Part shown: positions 8,921 to 17,144 of the stretch, in pieces | Position numbering within the stretch: the first letter of the stretch is position 1 | How the letters are laid out: every line of letters begins with the position of its first letter | Source of the DNA: Methanolobus vulcani | GTDB taxonomy: Archaea > Halobacteriota > Methanosarcinia > Methanosarcinales > Methanosarcinaceae | Assembly (NCBI RefSeq): GCF_900100715.1 | Contig: NZ_FNCA01000005.1 | Coordinates: 62,001-126,000 of the forward strand | Reading direction: 5' to 3' | Length of the DNA: 64,000 nt | Notes under the pieces: generated by a model | Seen by the model: the letters and a program-made list of their open reading frames with translations, nothing else | Told to the model about the DNA's origin: nothing | Databases searched by the model: none | Program-made: the position numbers and the translations under genes

Positions 8921-10054
8921 ATGGAAACAAATAGAAACGAACTGACAGAATATGTATATTCCTTATATGATAGAGGATTAATGAGTGATTATTCAAATAA
9001 TCATTTTTTAATCAAGGCCATGAAAGGGGAATTAACTTACCTTTACTTTCAAAATAATCCATATTTAGGAAATCGAATTATTACAAATATTAGCGGTATG
9101 GATTTTTCAAGTACATTTATATGTAATTTCTCAATCAAAATGCATTATCTTTCATCTATTTTTGTCAATAAAGATAAATTTGAAGATTTTATAAAAAATC
9201 AATTAGCTGCTGGAAAAGAGAATTATTCAGAAGATCAATTCTTCCAAGCAATTTCTGAAATTAACGTTCTTCAATACTTATCCTTGTATTCTGGAAAATT
9301 GAAGGAAGCATTCTATGAACCAGAATTATGTGATGATACAAATCCAGAAGCAAGATTTCATTTTGAAAATGGAATGATTTTTGATATCGAAGTCAAAACA
9401 GCAAATTTTGGTGAAGTACTTGAAGATAAAATCAAAAGAAGTCAGGATAAAGATTTTTTAATAAAACTCAACTTTGTAATGTCAGAAGAATCTAAACAAT
9501 CCTTAAAAGAATACTGTGATGAAAAAAATATTGAACTTTTTTTTCCTCGCGTCTTGAAGTTAAAAGATTTCATCGAAAGTGCTGGAAAAAAATTCGAAGA
9601 AATAACAGACGAAAAACATTTCAATTTATTGTTTATTAATTGGACATATATAGATTACATGGAATGGAGATTGAACGAACCAACATTCCTATTAACAAAT
9701 CCAATTAGTGCTCTACTATATAATGAAAACGTACAAGAAATAATTGGAATAGACAAAAAATCATTGGATAAAATTTCTGCTATTGTACTATACAGGGATA
9801 ATATTGATACCCTTTTATCACAAGATTTTAGATACCATTTTGCTCACCAAACTTTCAAATTAATATTAAATGAAAATCTAAAATCGATTAATAATTTCAG
9901 CCTACTTTGTAAAGCATTGGGCATGAATCCATACGATGCAGAAAGCGAAGCTATATCTTATGCAGAATGTGTAAAGTGTGGAGCCAGCACTGATAATCAA
10001 AATGCAAATAATGCTCTTGAATTTGCTTTAAAGTTATGGCAAAAGAACTCATAA
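8921..10054 (+). CDS. hypothetical protein, possible restriction-endonuclease-like fold
   Basis: 377 residues, start at ATG 8921 without an obvious Shine-Dalgarno sequence. The central segment (about residues 105-165) has a Glu-bearing helix (AISEINVLQYL), an acidic NPEARFHFENG turn and a strand ending IEVKT, with Glu157 and Lys159 as candidate metal-site residues of a PD-(D/E)XK nuclease. The C-terminal third is helical with a single CxxC pair (ECVKCG). It is co-directional with the preceding gene and equally AT-rich. I do not recognise the family; a role in defence rests on its neighbours and on the motif. Confidence 0.55.
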   Translation: METNRNELTEYVYSLYDRGLMSDYSNNHFLIKAMKGELTYLYFQNNPYLGNRIITNISGMDFSSTFICNFSIKMHYLSSIFVNKDKFEDFIKNQLAAGKENYSEDQFFQAISEINVLQYLSLYSGKLKEAFYEPELCDDTNPEARFHFENGMIFDIEVKTANFGEVLEDKIKRSQDKDFLIKLNFVMSEESKQSLKEYCDEKNIELFFPRVLKLKDFIESAGKKFEEITDEKHFNLLFINWTYIDYMEWRLNEPTFLLTNPISALLYNENVQEIIGIDKKSLDKISAIVLYRDNIDTLLSQDFRYHFAHQTFKLILNENLKSINNFSLLCKALGMNPYDAESEAISYAECVKCGASTDNQNANNALEFALKLWQKNS

Positions 10055-10280
10055 AAAACATTAAATGTTGGATAATATCAATGATTGTTCCTTATTAAGA
10101 ATAATATCCAAAAGAAAAGGTACCGCCTCTTTCAGGCGAAGTTTAAACTTATTAAGTTCGAAGAAATAATAACTTCATCAAAACAACCAAAGCATTCAAG
10201 GAGATTCTGATTCATAATTATGATTCTAGTTTACCTGAACCACTTAATATAAATGATGAGAAACAGGTAAAATGATTTTA
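10055..10280. other. intergenic dyads between convergent genes
   Basis: Between convergent genes there is a hairpin with 5-bp arms CGCCT/AGGCG (10124-10138), directly followed by a perfect 12-bp palindrome AAGTTTAAACTT (10139-10150). The hairpin may serve as a terminator. The same pair of motifs recurs near 14.75-14.81 kb. Confidence 0.4.
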
Positions 10281-11060
10281 TTAAACAAAATGACTCCTGA
10301 ACTCTGCTGAAAATGACTCTCCATTTGACAAAATAATTTTTTTAGAATTAGGATCATACACTGCATTTTCAGGAACGATGATTTCTCCACTTGAACTGCT
10401 TTTAAAATATTTGCGAGCCACATCCAAATCCACTAAAATAACTCCTTCAGGCATTTCTATAACTATTTGTGGTTTATGTATGGAAATATTTGTTATAGAT
10501 GATCGCAGTTTAAGAATCTTCAAGTCTTCATTTGGAATTTTTTCCCCAATAAAATCAAATACGCATTTTTTCAGTAGGATGTAGTCATCGTATTGAATTT
10601 CAAATTTTGTACCAATTTCTATTTCCTCAGGCAAATCAATTATTGGTTTAGTACCGAATCTTTTAATTGTATTTTCATATCGAGATTTAGTCATCTCATT
10701 TACAACGCCACCATTGTGACTTTGTTGATTTCTCATAATCCAAATAAGAAAAACAGTAAAATCAGATGGATTTGAAAATTCGTAATTTTCTTCTTTGCCA
10801 GCTCCATTTATTGTAGTGGGGCACTCTGTAGTGAATGTATCTAATGCATTCATTAGGTTTAATGTAAAATTAGAGTAATTGTTAGTGCCTCTTTTTTTTC
10901 TCAAGCCGTCTGCATCTTGAGCTTTGGCTACTTCATCCATTGCAGCTGCAGTACTCTTAAAGTTCTCCGGAGCTTTTAATTCAAGTTCTACCCAAAGATT
11001 ATCCCATTCATTTCTGATTGTATGAGGATGTTTAAAGTGTTTGTTCTTTTTTTGAGACAT
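10281..11060 (-). CDS. hypothetical protein with HEPN-like RxxxxH motif
   Basis: 259 residues starting at ATG 11060; no ribosome-binding site is seen, so the mRNA may be leaderless. The N-terminal half is helical and contains IMRNQQSHNGG, an Arg-x4-His arrangement as in HEPN ribonuclease or nucleotidyl-transfer partner domains. The C-terminal part is beta-rich with no recognised motif. It is the first of three consecutive proteins with an RNxxxH/RxxxxH-type motif. The HEPN assignment is tentative because only the motif and helical context support it; the overall family is not recognised. Confidence 0.5.
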   Translation of the reverse strand: MSQKKNKHFKHPHTIRNEWDNLWVELELKAPENFKSTAAAMDEVAKAQDADGLRKKRGTNNYSNFTLNLMNALDTFTTECPTTINGAGKEENYEFSNPSDFTVFLIWIMRNQQSHNGGVVNEMTKSRYENTIKRFGTKPIIDLPEEIEIGTKFEIQYDDYILLKKCVFDFIGEKIPNEDLKILKLRSSITNISIHKPQIVIEMPEGVILVDLDVARKYFKSSSSGEIIVPENAVYDPNSKKIILSNGESFSAEFRSHFV

Positions 11061-11164
11061 ATAATTCTAAACTCTTTGAATCTAATACCTATTTTGAACC
11101 TTACAAATAATTTGCAAAGTATTTGATAGTATTAACACTACGCAATTATATTTAAATATATATA

Positions 11165-11175
11165 GCATGTCATGC
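11165..11175. promoter_or_regulatory. possible operator, palindrome GCATGTCATGC
   Basis: An 11-bp inverted repeat with one central base lies about 65 bases before the HEPN-like gene. The 12-mer TAGCATGTCATG that includes most of it recurs at 19220-19231 before the Wadjet operon. Confidence 0.35.
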
Positions 11176-11239
11176 AAATACGAAGAAAATACTAATTTGA
11201 TCGTTCATGTTGTTAACTTAATCACTTGGAGACTTCAAT

Positions 11240-11740
11240 TTGGAAAATGAAGACAAGATAAAGAAGCTAAATGATTCATTTCATAGAAATTCGGGCCAAA
11301 TATTAGGAATGGCATTACATATAGAAACGCAATTGGACCACTTTATAGCGAATTACTTCTCAAATCCTCAAAACTACAGAACTCTTATTTTCAAGGATTT
11401 AATTATACTTGACATGTCATTTGGGAGAAAAATAAGGATTTTTATAGAAATTTGTAAGAAAGAACAAATAAATAAAAAATGGCTAAATGAGATTAAAGAG
11501 ACCATTGAGTTTGTACAAAGAATAAGAAACAGAGTGGCACATGATCAAGCAACTTTTTATCAGCAAGAAGAGAAAATTGTACTCCAAAAGAAAAAAAGTG
11601 TTACAAATAAGGAAGATGAATTAGAAATTACAGATACTTTAGTTGATGAAGTCGATAAAAAGCGATTATTTTGTTTACAAGAAATCAGCAAAGTTGCCAT
11701 TAAGATATCTGAACTTAAAAAAGAGGATTCTGATTGGTAA
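11240..11740 (+). CDS. small HEPN-like protein
   Basis: 166 residues starting at TTG 11240, supported by TTGGAG at 11226-11231 eight bases before. The protein is almost wholly helical, with VQRIRNRVAHDQA at about residues 93-105, a good Arg-x4-His HEPN signature of the kind found in toxin or abortive-infection RNases and in DUF4145-like proteins. No MNT-type nucleotidyltransferase partner is adjacent, so it is not an obvious HEPN-MNT toxin-antitoxin pair. Its neighbours on both sides also have HEPN-like motifs but are on the opposite strand. RNase activity is inferred from the motif only. Confidence 0.6.
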   Translation: MENEDKIKKLNDSFHRNSGQILGMALHIETQLDHFIANYFSNPQNYRTLIFKDLIILDMSFGRKIRIFIEICKKEQINKKWLNEIKETIEFVQRIRNRVAHDQATFYQQEEKIVLQKKKSVTNKEDELEITDTLVDEVDKKRLFCLQEISKVAIKISELKKEDSDW

Positions 11741-11833
11741 TTAAGAGGTTTATAGTAATTTTAAAATTTCATGATGAATTACACAAACAAAAAGTGAATT
11801 GTTGGATATAAATAAGAAGTTCTAAATAAATTG

Positions 11834-12568
11834 TCAAGTTGAATTCCTTTTTTCAATATAGTCTAATTGTTTTCGGGGTAATTTATTGTATACTTTTTCA
11901 TGGACACTAGAAGACATCGTATATTCTACAATTCGATTAACTAAGTGGAATAAATCTTGAGCCATTTCCAAATCGTCTCTTAAATCCATTGTTCCAGGAT
12001 GAACAGATTCGTTTCCTATAACTCTTACACAATCAAGCGATTGTTGAATATCTTTGGGAATTCCGCTGTCGACTAGTGTTTTGATGTCGTTATTTATGTT
12101 TTTTCCAGATCCTCCAATGTATGGCATTAGTTTCTGAATAGATAATCTTAACAAAGCACAAGCTGAACGAGGAGAGATTTCTAAAACCCTTCTTGCCTCT
12201 TCAAATTCTGCTTTTACGTCTTCAGGCATTTGAGATGTTGGTAAAGGAGCGGAAGAAGAAATAGGATATACCATTTTCATCTTAATCCATAATGAGTGTT
12301 CTAAACATCTTTGACAAACACATATTTTAGTATCTTGAATATTGAACTTCCCTTTTCTCTCGAGAAGAGTAAATATGAAAGATGATTTGCATAATTCATC
12401 AGCATATATAAAAGACCACTTCTGATGTGCAAAGACACCACAGTGTGGGCAATTAAAAGCATCTTTTTTATACTCAGGTACACAATTATTCATCAAGAAT
12501 CTCCTGCTTATATTTCTGATAAATCTATAAGAATGGGCATTATTTCCTTCCCTTAGATCCGTTTCCAT
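11834..12568 (-). CDS. DUF4145-type protein with zinc ribbon
   Basis: 244 residues. The N-terminal part has a four-Cys zinc site (CPHC at about residues 40-43 and CVCQRC at about 83-88). The C-terminal part matches DUF4145: a helix with SPRSACALLRLSIQK, then RVIGNESVHPG and a long C-terminal helix. DUF4145 is regarded as HEPN-related and is often seen in defence islands and fused to restriction subunits. Here it is free-standing. The start at ATG 12568 lacks a clear ribosome-binding site. Family call is good; molecular function is unknown. Confidence 0.75.
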   Translation of the reverse strand: METDLREGNNAHSYRFIRNISRRFLMNNCVPEYKKDAFNCPHCGVFAHQKWSFIYADELCKSSFIFTLLERKGKFNIQDTKICVCQRCLEHSLWIKMKMVYPISSSAPLPTSQMPEDVKAEFEEARRVLEISPRSACALLRLSIQKLMPYIGGSGKNINNDIKTLVDSGIPKDIQQSLDCVRVIGNESVHPGTMDLRDDLEMAQDLFHLVNRIVEYTMSSSVHEKVYNKLPRKQLDYIEKRNST

Positions 12569-12778
12569 TTGCTGAGTTCATTTTTGTCAACTAAGATATC
12601 ACTTCAATATTAAATTATGGTGATATTCTAAGTCTTATATCCCTATAAGAACATGCTATTTACCTAAAGAGACACTACTTACAAAGTTATAAACAGTACA
12701 ATTCATTTTGATAAATATAATGTCCAATAAAATAGAATATTTCATACTTTTGTGACATGTATGTCTATCTTTATCACA

Positions 12779-14371
12779 TTACTGTATATTATAGTTGGGA
12801 ATAAACATATACTCTGCGTAAATATCAATCACATCCCTTACTAAATCGGACCGATAAGTCAAAAAATCTAAAAACATTTCACTGCTTTTCATTTCTTCTA
12901 TGCGGAAATCTCCATCATTATATTCTAATCTATGTATGTCAATTGTATCTGGCTTTATTTCAGTTAGACTGGTTTCGTAACTTAAACCAAGAATCTTCAT
13001 AATTTTTGAATCCAATAATCCGATAGTACCGAACTGTTTTTGCATGAAAATATTAAATGCATCACCTTCAAAGAAAATATCGACTATTTGTTTCAGTTGT
13101 ACATTATTCTTAGTCCACGAAATAAATCCATTATAGACTTGAATAGAATTGACGTCTAAGTTCTCGACAATTATTTCATATGCAGGTATAGAGTCTTTAT
13201 TTTGAGAACAAGCAAATATTGATTCTAATATGCTATCAGGATTAAACACATTAATTGATACTGTGAATTTGTTTATTTTTGTTAACCTGCTAAATATCGT
13301 AGAAATATGTTTTTTCCAAACCTCATTAAAGCATAGGCAATTAAGTGAATCTTTTTTAATTTCAAGTATTTTGGCTTTGTTTTTTGAATTAGCATAATTA
13401 TAATAACACAATTGATTGCTGCCATTAAAACCCAAGATCTCATAGAGTAAAGTTGAATCATTTAGTCTTTGATCATTTTCAAAAAAGCCATTTCTAATAA
13501 TACCTAATACTTCATAGTTCTGATTCAACTTGTACATTAGTTTCTCTGGATAGCTATTATCCAGTGAATCATATTCGATTGCATCTTTTCCATAAATAAA
13601 TTCACCTAAAACTAAAGATTCCAGCTCATATAGGTAAGATTCCTCATCATCAAATTCCACTGATTGATTGAGTATTTCATTTATTTCATCATGATTAACA
13701 CAATTATTTTTTTTTTCAGTACATATTCTCTTTAAACAGTTTGTAAAATAATCTGTACTGTATTTTTGGATTATGAGATGTAATTCAAAAGGATCTATGT
13801 CGTTTTTTGGATTAAGAACTAATATTGCAAAATCACTAATTCCATATGAGGGGAGAAGGGATTTGATTTTTTTAATAGTTGGAGACACTAAATATCCATT
13901 TTGATAATAAAAACATGTGTGATTCCGTGAAAATTCTCTAATCCATTCTTCAGGTATTATTTCGATTGATTCTATTTTCGTAGGGAAATAATTAGAATCA
14001 ACTTCTAGTTTGTACCCTTCAATATTGTATATTGATTCTCTCACATATTCAGAAAAAGGAACCAATAGTTCGGCCCACTCTGTAGAAACAACAATTATAC
14101 GCAATTCACTTTGCTTGATTTTTAAATTTTGCCTTAAAAGCCCTGCGTATTTCAAAATTTCATTTAAAGTTTCTCTTGATGAATGATTTGATCGTTTAAT
14201 TTCTATGATTACATAATTATTCTCAGAATCAGTAGCCAGAATGTCGATGAAACCATTTGATCCATACTTATTTTTTAGATAATATTCTTCTTCAGCTAAT
14301 GTTAAATCACTATCTATGAATGATAAATTTTTAGCTAAATTTTCTCGTATAATATCTTCATTTCGTTTCAT
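12779..14371 (-). CDS. NucS/DUF91-like PD-(D/E)XK nuclease-domain protein
   Basis: 530 residues from ATG 14371, with GAGGGA just before it. Residues about 1-120 form a restriction-endonuclease-like domain similar to the C-terminal domain of NucS/EndoMS and DUF91 proteins: a Glu-rich helix, GFIDILATD with the metal-site Asp, then VIIEIKRS with the ExK pair, and a conserved YAGLLRQN helix. The remaining 400 residues are not recognised. Such proteins are frequent in archaeal defence islands. It is encoded upstream of the DUF4145 gene on the same strand with a 210-base gap, so co-expression is possible. Activity and target are unknown. Confidence 0.7.
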   Translation of the reverse strand: MKRNEDIIRENLAKNLSFIDSDLTLAEEEYYLKNKYGSNGFIDILATDSENNYVIIEIKRSNHSSRETLNEILKYAGLLRQNLKIKQSELRIIVVSTEWAELLVPFSEYVRESIYNIEGYKLEVDSNYFPTKIESIEIIPEEWIREFSRNHTCFYYQNGYLVSPTIKKIKSLLPSYGISDFAILVLNPKNDIDPFELHLIIQKYSTDYFTNCLKRICTEKKNNCVNHDEINEILNQSVEFDDEESYLYELESLVLGEFIYGKDAIEYDSLDNSYPEKLMYKLNQNYEVLGIIRNGFFENDQRLNDSTLLYEILGFNGSNQLCYYNYANSKNKAKILEIKKDSLNCLCFNEVWKKHISTIFSRLTKINKFTVSINVFNPDSILESIFACSQNKDSIPAYEIIVENLDVNSIQVYNGFISWTKNNVQLKQIVDIFFEGDAFNIFMQKQFGTIGLLDSKIMKILGLSYETSLTEIKPDTIDIHRLEYNDGDFRIEEMKSSEMFLDFLTYRSDLVRDVIDIYAEYMFIPNYNIQ

Positions 14372-14535
14372 TCCCTCTAACTAAATTTTTATTACATATA
14401 TATTTAATTATAAATGATTCACAGGTTAAGGTTCTAATACGAATGACAAGCTAGTAATTTATAGTATATGGCAAAAAGATGTCTACAGATATATACCAAC
14501 TATTTTACTAATTGATGATGCAGGGAAATCATAAA

Positions 14536-14661
14536 TTATATCGGAGCCCAATATTTCTTGAAGTTCTCAGCTTGCTCAAAGATTTCCTCATAAATCTCAT
14601 CCCTATCTATAAGAGGATAGTTATTTTCTGCTAATAGAGTGATTCGATCAACTTTATAGAA
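14536..14661 (-). pseudogene. C-terminal remnant, possibly of a type I restriction HsdR
   Basis: A 41-codon open stretch ends at 14536 and is preceded by an in-frame stop. It reads FYKVDRI...PLIDRDEIYEEIFEQ, then AENFKKYWAPI. The acidic helix followed by QAENFKK resembles the last residues of type I restriction R subunits as I remember them. No start codon or upstream gene body is left, so this appears to be a degraded 3' end. The assignment to HsdR is weak. Confidence 0.35.
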
Positions 14662-15227
14662 TTAAGAGGGGGATTAAACATATTGTGTGATGTTTTTGGA
14701 GATTTAATTTCACTTAAGCAGGATTAAGTAATACTGTGAACAACAAGTTTAAACGTTTAGATCATTAATTATTACTACTGTTGAACCCGCCTCAAATAGG
14801 CGTTATTTGAGAAGGAATCAATGGAATTATTGGACTAATATGCAAGTATTTAAGCAATTTCCCGTAGTAGCAAATAATCACAATTTCTAAAGCAGAATAC
14901 ACGCCCTTTAATAGTAAACTGATAGTAAATGCCAATGTGCAGCGTGTTCTACATCCGACGGGGACAAGATTTCTGGATTAGTTATAAAAAATGATGGTTC
15001 ACCTGCCGGTGTTCTACTTAAGGATGAAACAAAGCATTGTTCACACAATATCTCTTAAAATGATATCATCGATTTTTACTTTTATACAGATATAGTATCA
15101 TCATCTTGAACCATTATTTCAGCTTGCTCTGGAATATTTTTTATTACTTGTTTTAATGTCATAAGATTACGCCTGTTTTTCAGTAGCTTTTACAACAAAG
15201 TATGAATCACATGATTACTTATATTAT
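14662..15227. other. gene-poor region with alternative hairpins
   Basis: No convincing gene. The 8-mer GTTTAAAC occurs at 14747-14754. At 14788-14811 two mutually exclusive hairpins overlap: CGCCT/AGGCG (14788-14802) and CTCAAATA/TATTTGAG (14791-14811). A 26-codon minus-strand frame (15082-15162) ending DDDTISV is too short to judge. With the HsdR-like fragment beside it, this looks like a scar of earlier cargo. Confidence 0.4.
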
Positions 15228-17144
15228 TCATTCTTGGATTTCTACTAAAAATCTAGATGGACGTTGCAATCTTTCATCACCCCATGGCATAACTCTTTTT
15301 TTCGGATAAGTGATATATAACCATCTTTTTGCTCTAGTAATAGCTACAAATGCATTGTTGCGCTCTTCTTCTATTTCTCTTTGTGTATTAGCTCTATAAT
15401 CAGGAAAAACACCATCACACATCCCCATGAGAAATACTATATCTTTCTCAAGGCCTTTCATGGTGTGAACAGTACTTAATGTTATGCCATTTTCATTAAC
15501 ATCCTTTGCAATCTGTCCTAATGCTATAGCGTTCCGAAATGCAGATAGTGAATCTCCAGTTCCTTTGCGTTTAAATCTTATCCAACTTTCACTAAACTCA
15601 TTCAATTCATCCAAGCTACGTTTAAGTTCTTCCGCAGGGTTTTCAACGGAGGTATCTTCATTTATAGGAAGGGAATCGGCAAGTTCCTTTAACTTTCGCT
15701 CAAAGTCTCGAACGAACTTTGGAATATTGGGATTTGAGACATCCCATTCATTTACCGATCTAAGTATTGTTGAATACAAATCAGAGTTATTCTGATCTAT
15801 AGTAGAAATTTGCTGTGCCCAAGTGTTAAGCAAGTCATCCTGTCCCCATTTAGTAGGTGGATTTAAGTTAAGCAAATTGCATAATTTTTTACCATTTACC
15901 CAGTCTTTTGAATTCAATTTAATACGAATTGCATGATCTAGTATTTTTCCAAACAAAGATTCAGGCTCCTGATTTCTCTCTCCTTTCCGTATTGAATAGA
16001 TTATTCCATTGTTCGTAAGAGCCTGCTCGATTCTTGAAAAAATAAACCGATTTCTTGCGATGATAACCATCTTGTCAAGTGTAATTTCACCTTCAATATC
16101 GCTATCCATCCTTAAATGCAACAAATTTTTTATTTCTTCAACAATCCAATTAGCTTCAGCATTTTCGTCGTCTAGTGCTTTTATAATTAGCTGACCTTTC
16201 AGAGCATATTCATGCCCTACCTGTGATTGTGGCTTTAGTTTATTTGCAGCACTTATTACCGCTTCAGAACTTCTATAATTTTTATTCAGCTTGAACTTGA
16301 TAGGAGAAAAATCATTGTCAAATTGCTTACATAAGTATTGAATGGATGAGCCGTTAAACCCGTATATCATTTGATCGGGATCACCAACTATCAAAACACT
16401 CTTTATCGTTTCACCGCACAGAGCCTTTATGAATTCATATTGGGCTCGATTTAAATCTTGTCCCTCATCAACACAAACATGCTTATATTTAGCTCTATAA
16501 ACGTTTCCTATCCATTCATGTGTGAGTAATATCTGGTGAGCATAAACCAATATGTCATCGTAATCTATGCCACCACTATTGAGTAAAGCATTTTGATAAT
16601 CCTGATACATTTCCCATAGCACTAAATTCTCAGAATGACTACTTACAATATCCTCTTCAGTAAGCAAATCGCGTTTGATTAGAGAAAACTCATTCATGTA
16701 TCTTTGAAGATTTTTTTCACGATTACGTTGTTCTCTTGAATTATCTACGTTTAAGTATTCATCGATATCAATGCCTTCCTCTCGTAATGACTGCATAAAG
16801 ACTTCCATGCGATCTTCATCTTTTTCATAGATTTGTAGTTCACTTGGCAATCCAATAGTATGTCCATATTGTTCCAAGACTCTTTGAGCAACAGAATGTA
16901 TTGTTGCAATCCAAACCCTTTCTTCAATATTTTCGCAGTTTTCTAGTCTGTACTGCATTTCTTCAGCAGCTTTGTTAGTAAAAGTGAGGGCAATTATTCC
17001 TTCTTTTTTTGTTGATTTGAGGATATGTCTAATACGTTCAGTTAAAACCCTAGTTTTTCCCGAACCTGCAGAAGCTAAAATTCTCATTGGTTGACCAATC
17101 GGTGCATTTACTATTTCATTTTGCTCCGGTGAAAGACTTATCAT
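15228..17144 (-). CDS. gajB: Gabija GajB-like UvrD/Rep superfamily 1 helicase
   Basis: About 638 residues from ATG 17144, whose ATGA overlaps the stop of the upstream gajA-like gene by four bases; a GTG at 17156 is the alternative. Superfamily 1A motifs are complete: Walker A ASAGSGKT (residues 24-31), motif II VDEGQD, motif III GDPDQMIYGF, motif IV NYRSS, motif V STVHTMKGLE and motif VI AITRAKR. In Gabija systems GajB partners the OLD-type nuclease GajA to degrade invading DNA. This protein is somewhat longer than the best-known GajB, so a related OLD-UvrD system is possible. The tight coupling with the OLD nuclease gene is the main evidence for the Gabija call. Confidence 0.85.
   Translation of the reverse strand: MISLSPEQNEIVNAPIGQPMRILASAGSGKTRVLTERIRHILKSTKKEGIIALTFTNKAAEEMQYRLENCENIEERVWIATIHSVAQRVLEQYGHTIGLPSELQIYEKDEDRMEVFMQSLREEGIDIDEYLNVDNSREQRNREKNLQRYMNEFSLIKRDLLTEEDIVSSHSENLVLWEMYQDYQNALLNSGGIDYDDILVYAHQILLTHEWIGNVYRAKYKHVCVDEGQDLNRAQYEFIKALCGETIKSVLIVGDPDQMIYGFNGSSIQYLCKQFDNDFSPIKFKLNKNYRSSEAVISAANKLKPQSQVGHEYALKGQLIIKALDDENAEANWIVEEIKNLLHLRMDSDIEGEITLDKMVIIARNRFIFSRIEQALTNNGIIYSIRKGERNQEPESLFGKILDHAIRIKLNSKDWVNGKKLCNLLNLNPPTKWGQDDLLNTWAQQISTIDQNNSDLYSTILRSVNEWDVSNPNIPKFVRDFERKLKELADSLPINEDTSVENPAEELKRSLDELNEFSESWIRFKRKGTGDSLSAFRNAIALGQIAKDVNENGITLSTVHTMKGLEKDIVFLMGMCDGVFPDYRANTQREIEEERNNAFVAITRAKRWLYITYPKKRVMPWGDERLQRPSRFLVEIQE

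Noticed and set aside
11240-12568. HEPN-MNT toxin-antitoxin pair
   Set aside because: No nucleotidyltransferase (GSxxRG...D) protein lies next to the HEPN-like genes, and the genes are convergent rather than in an operon.
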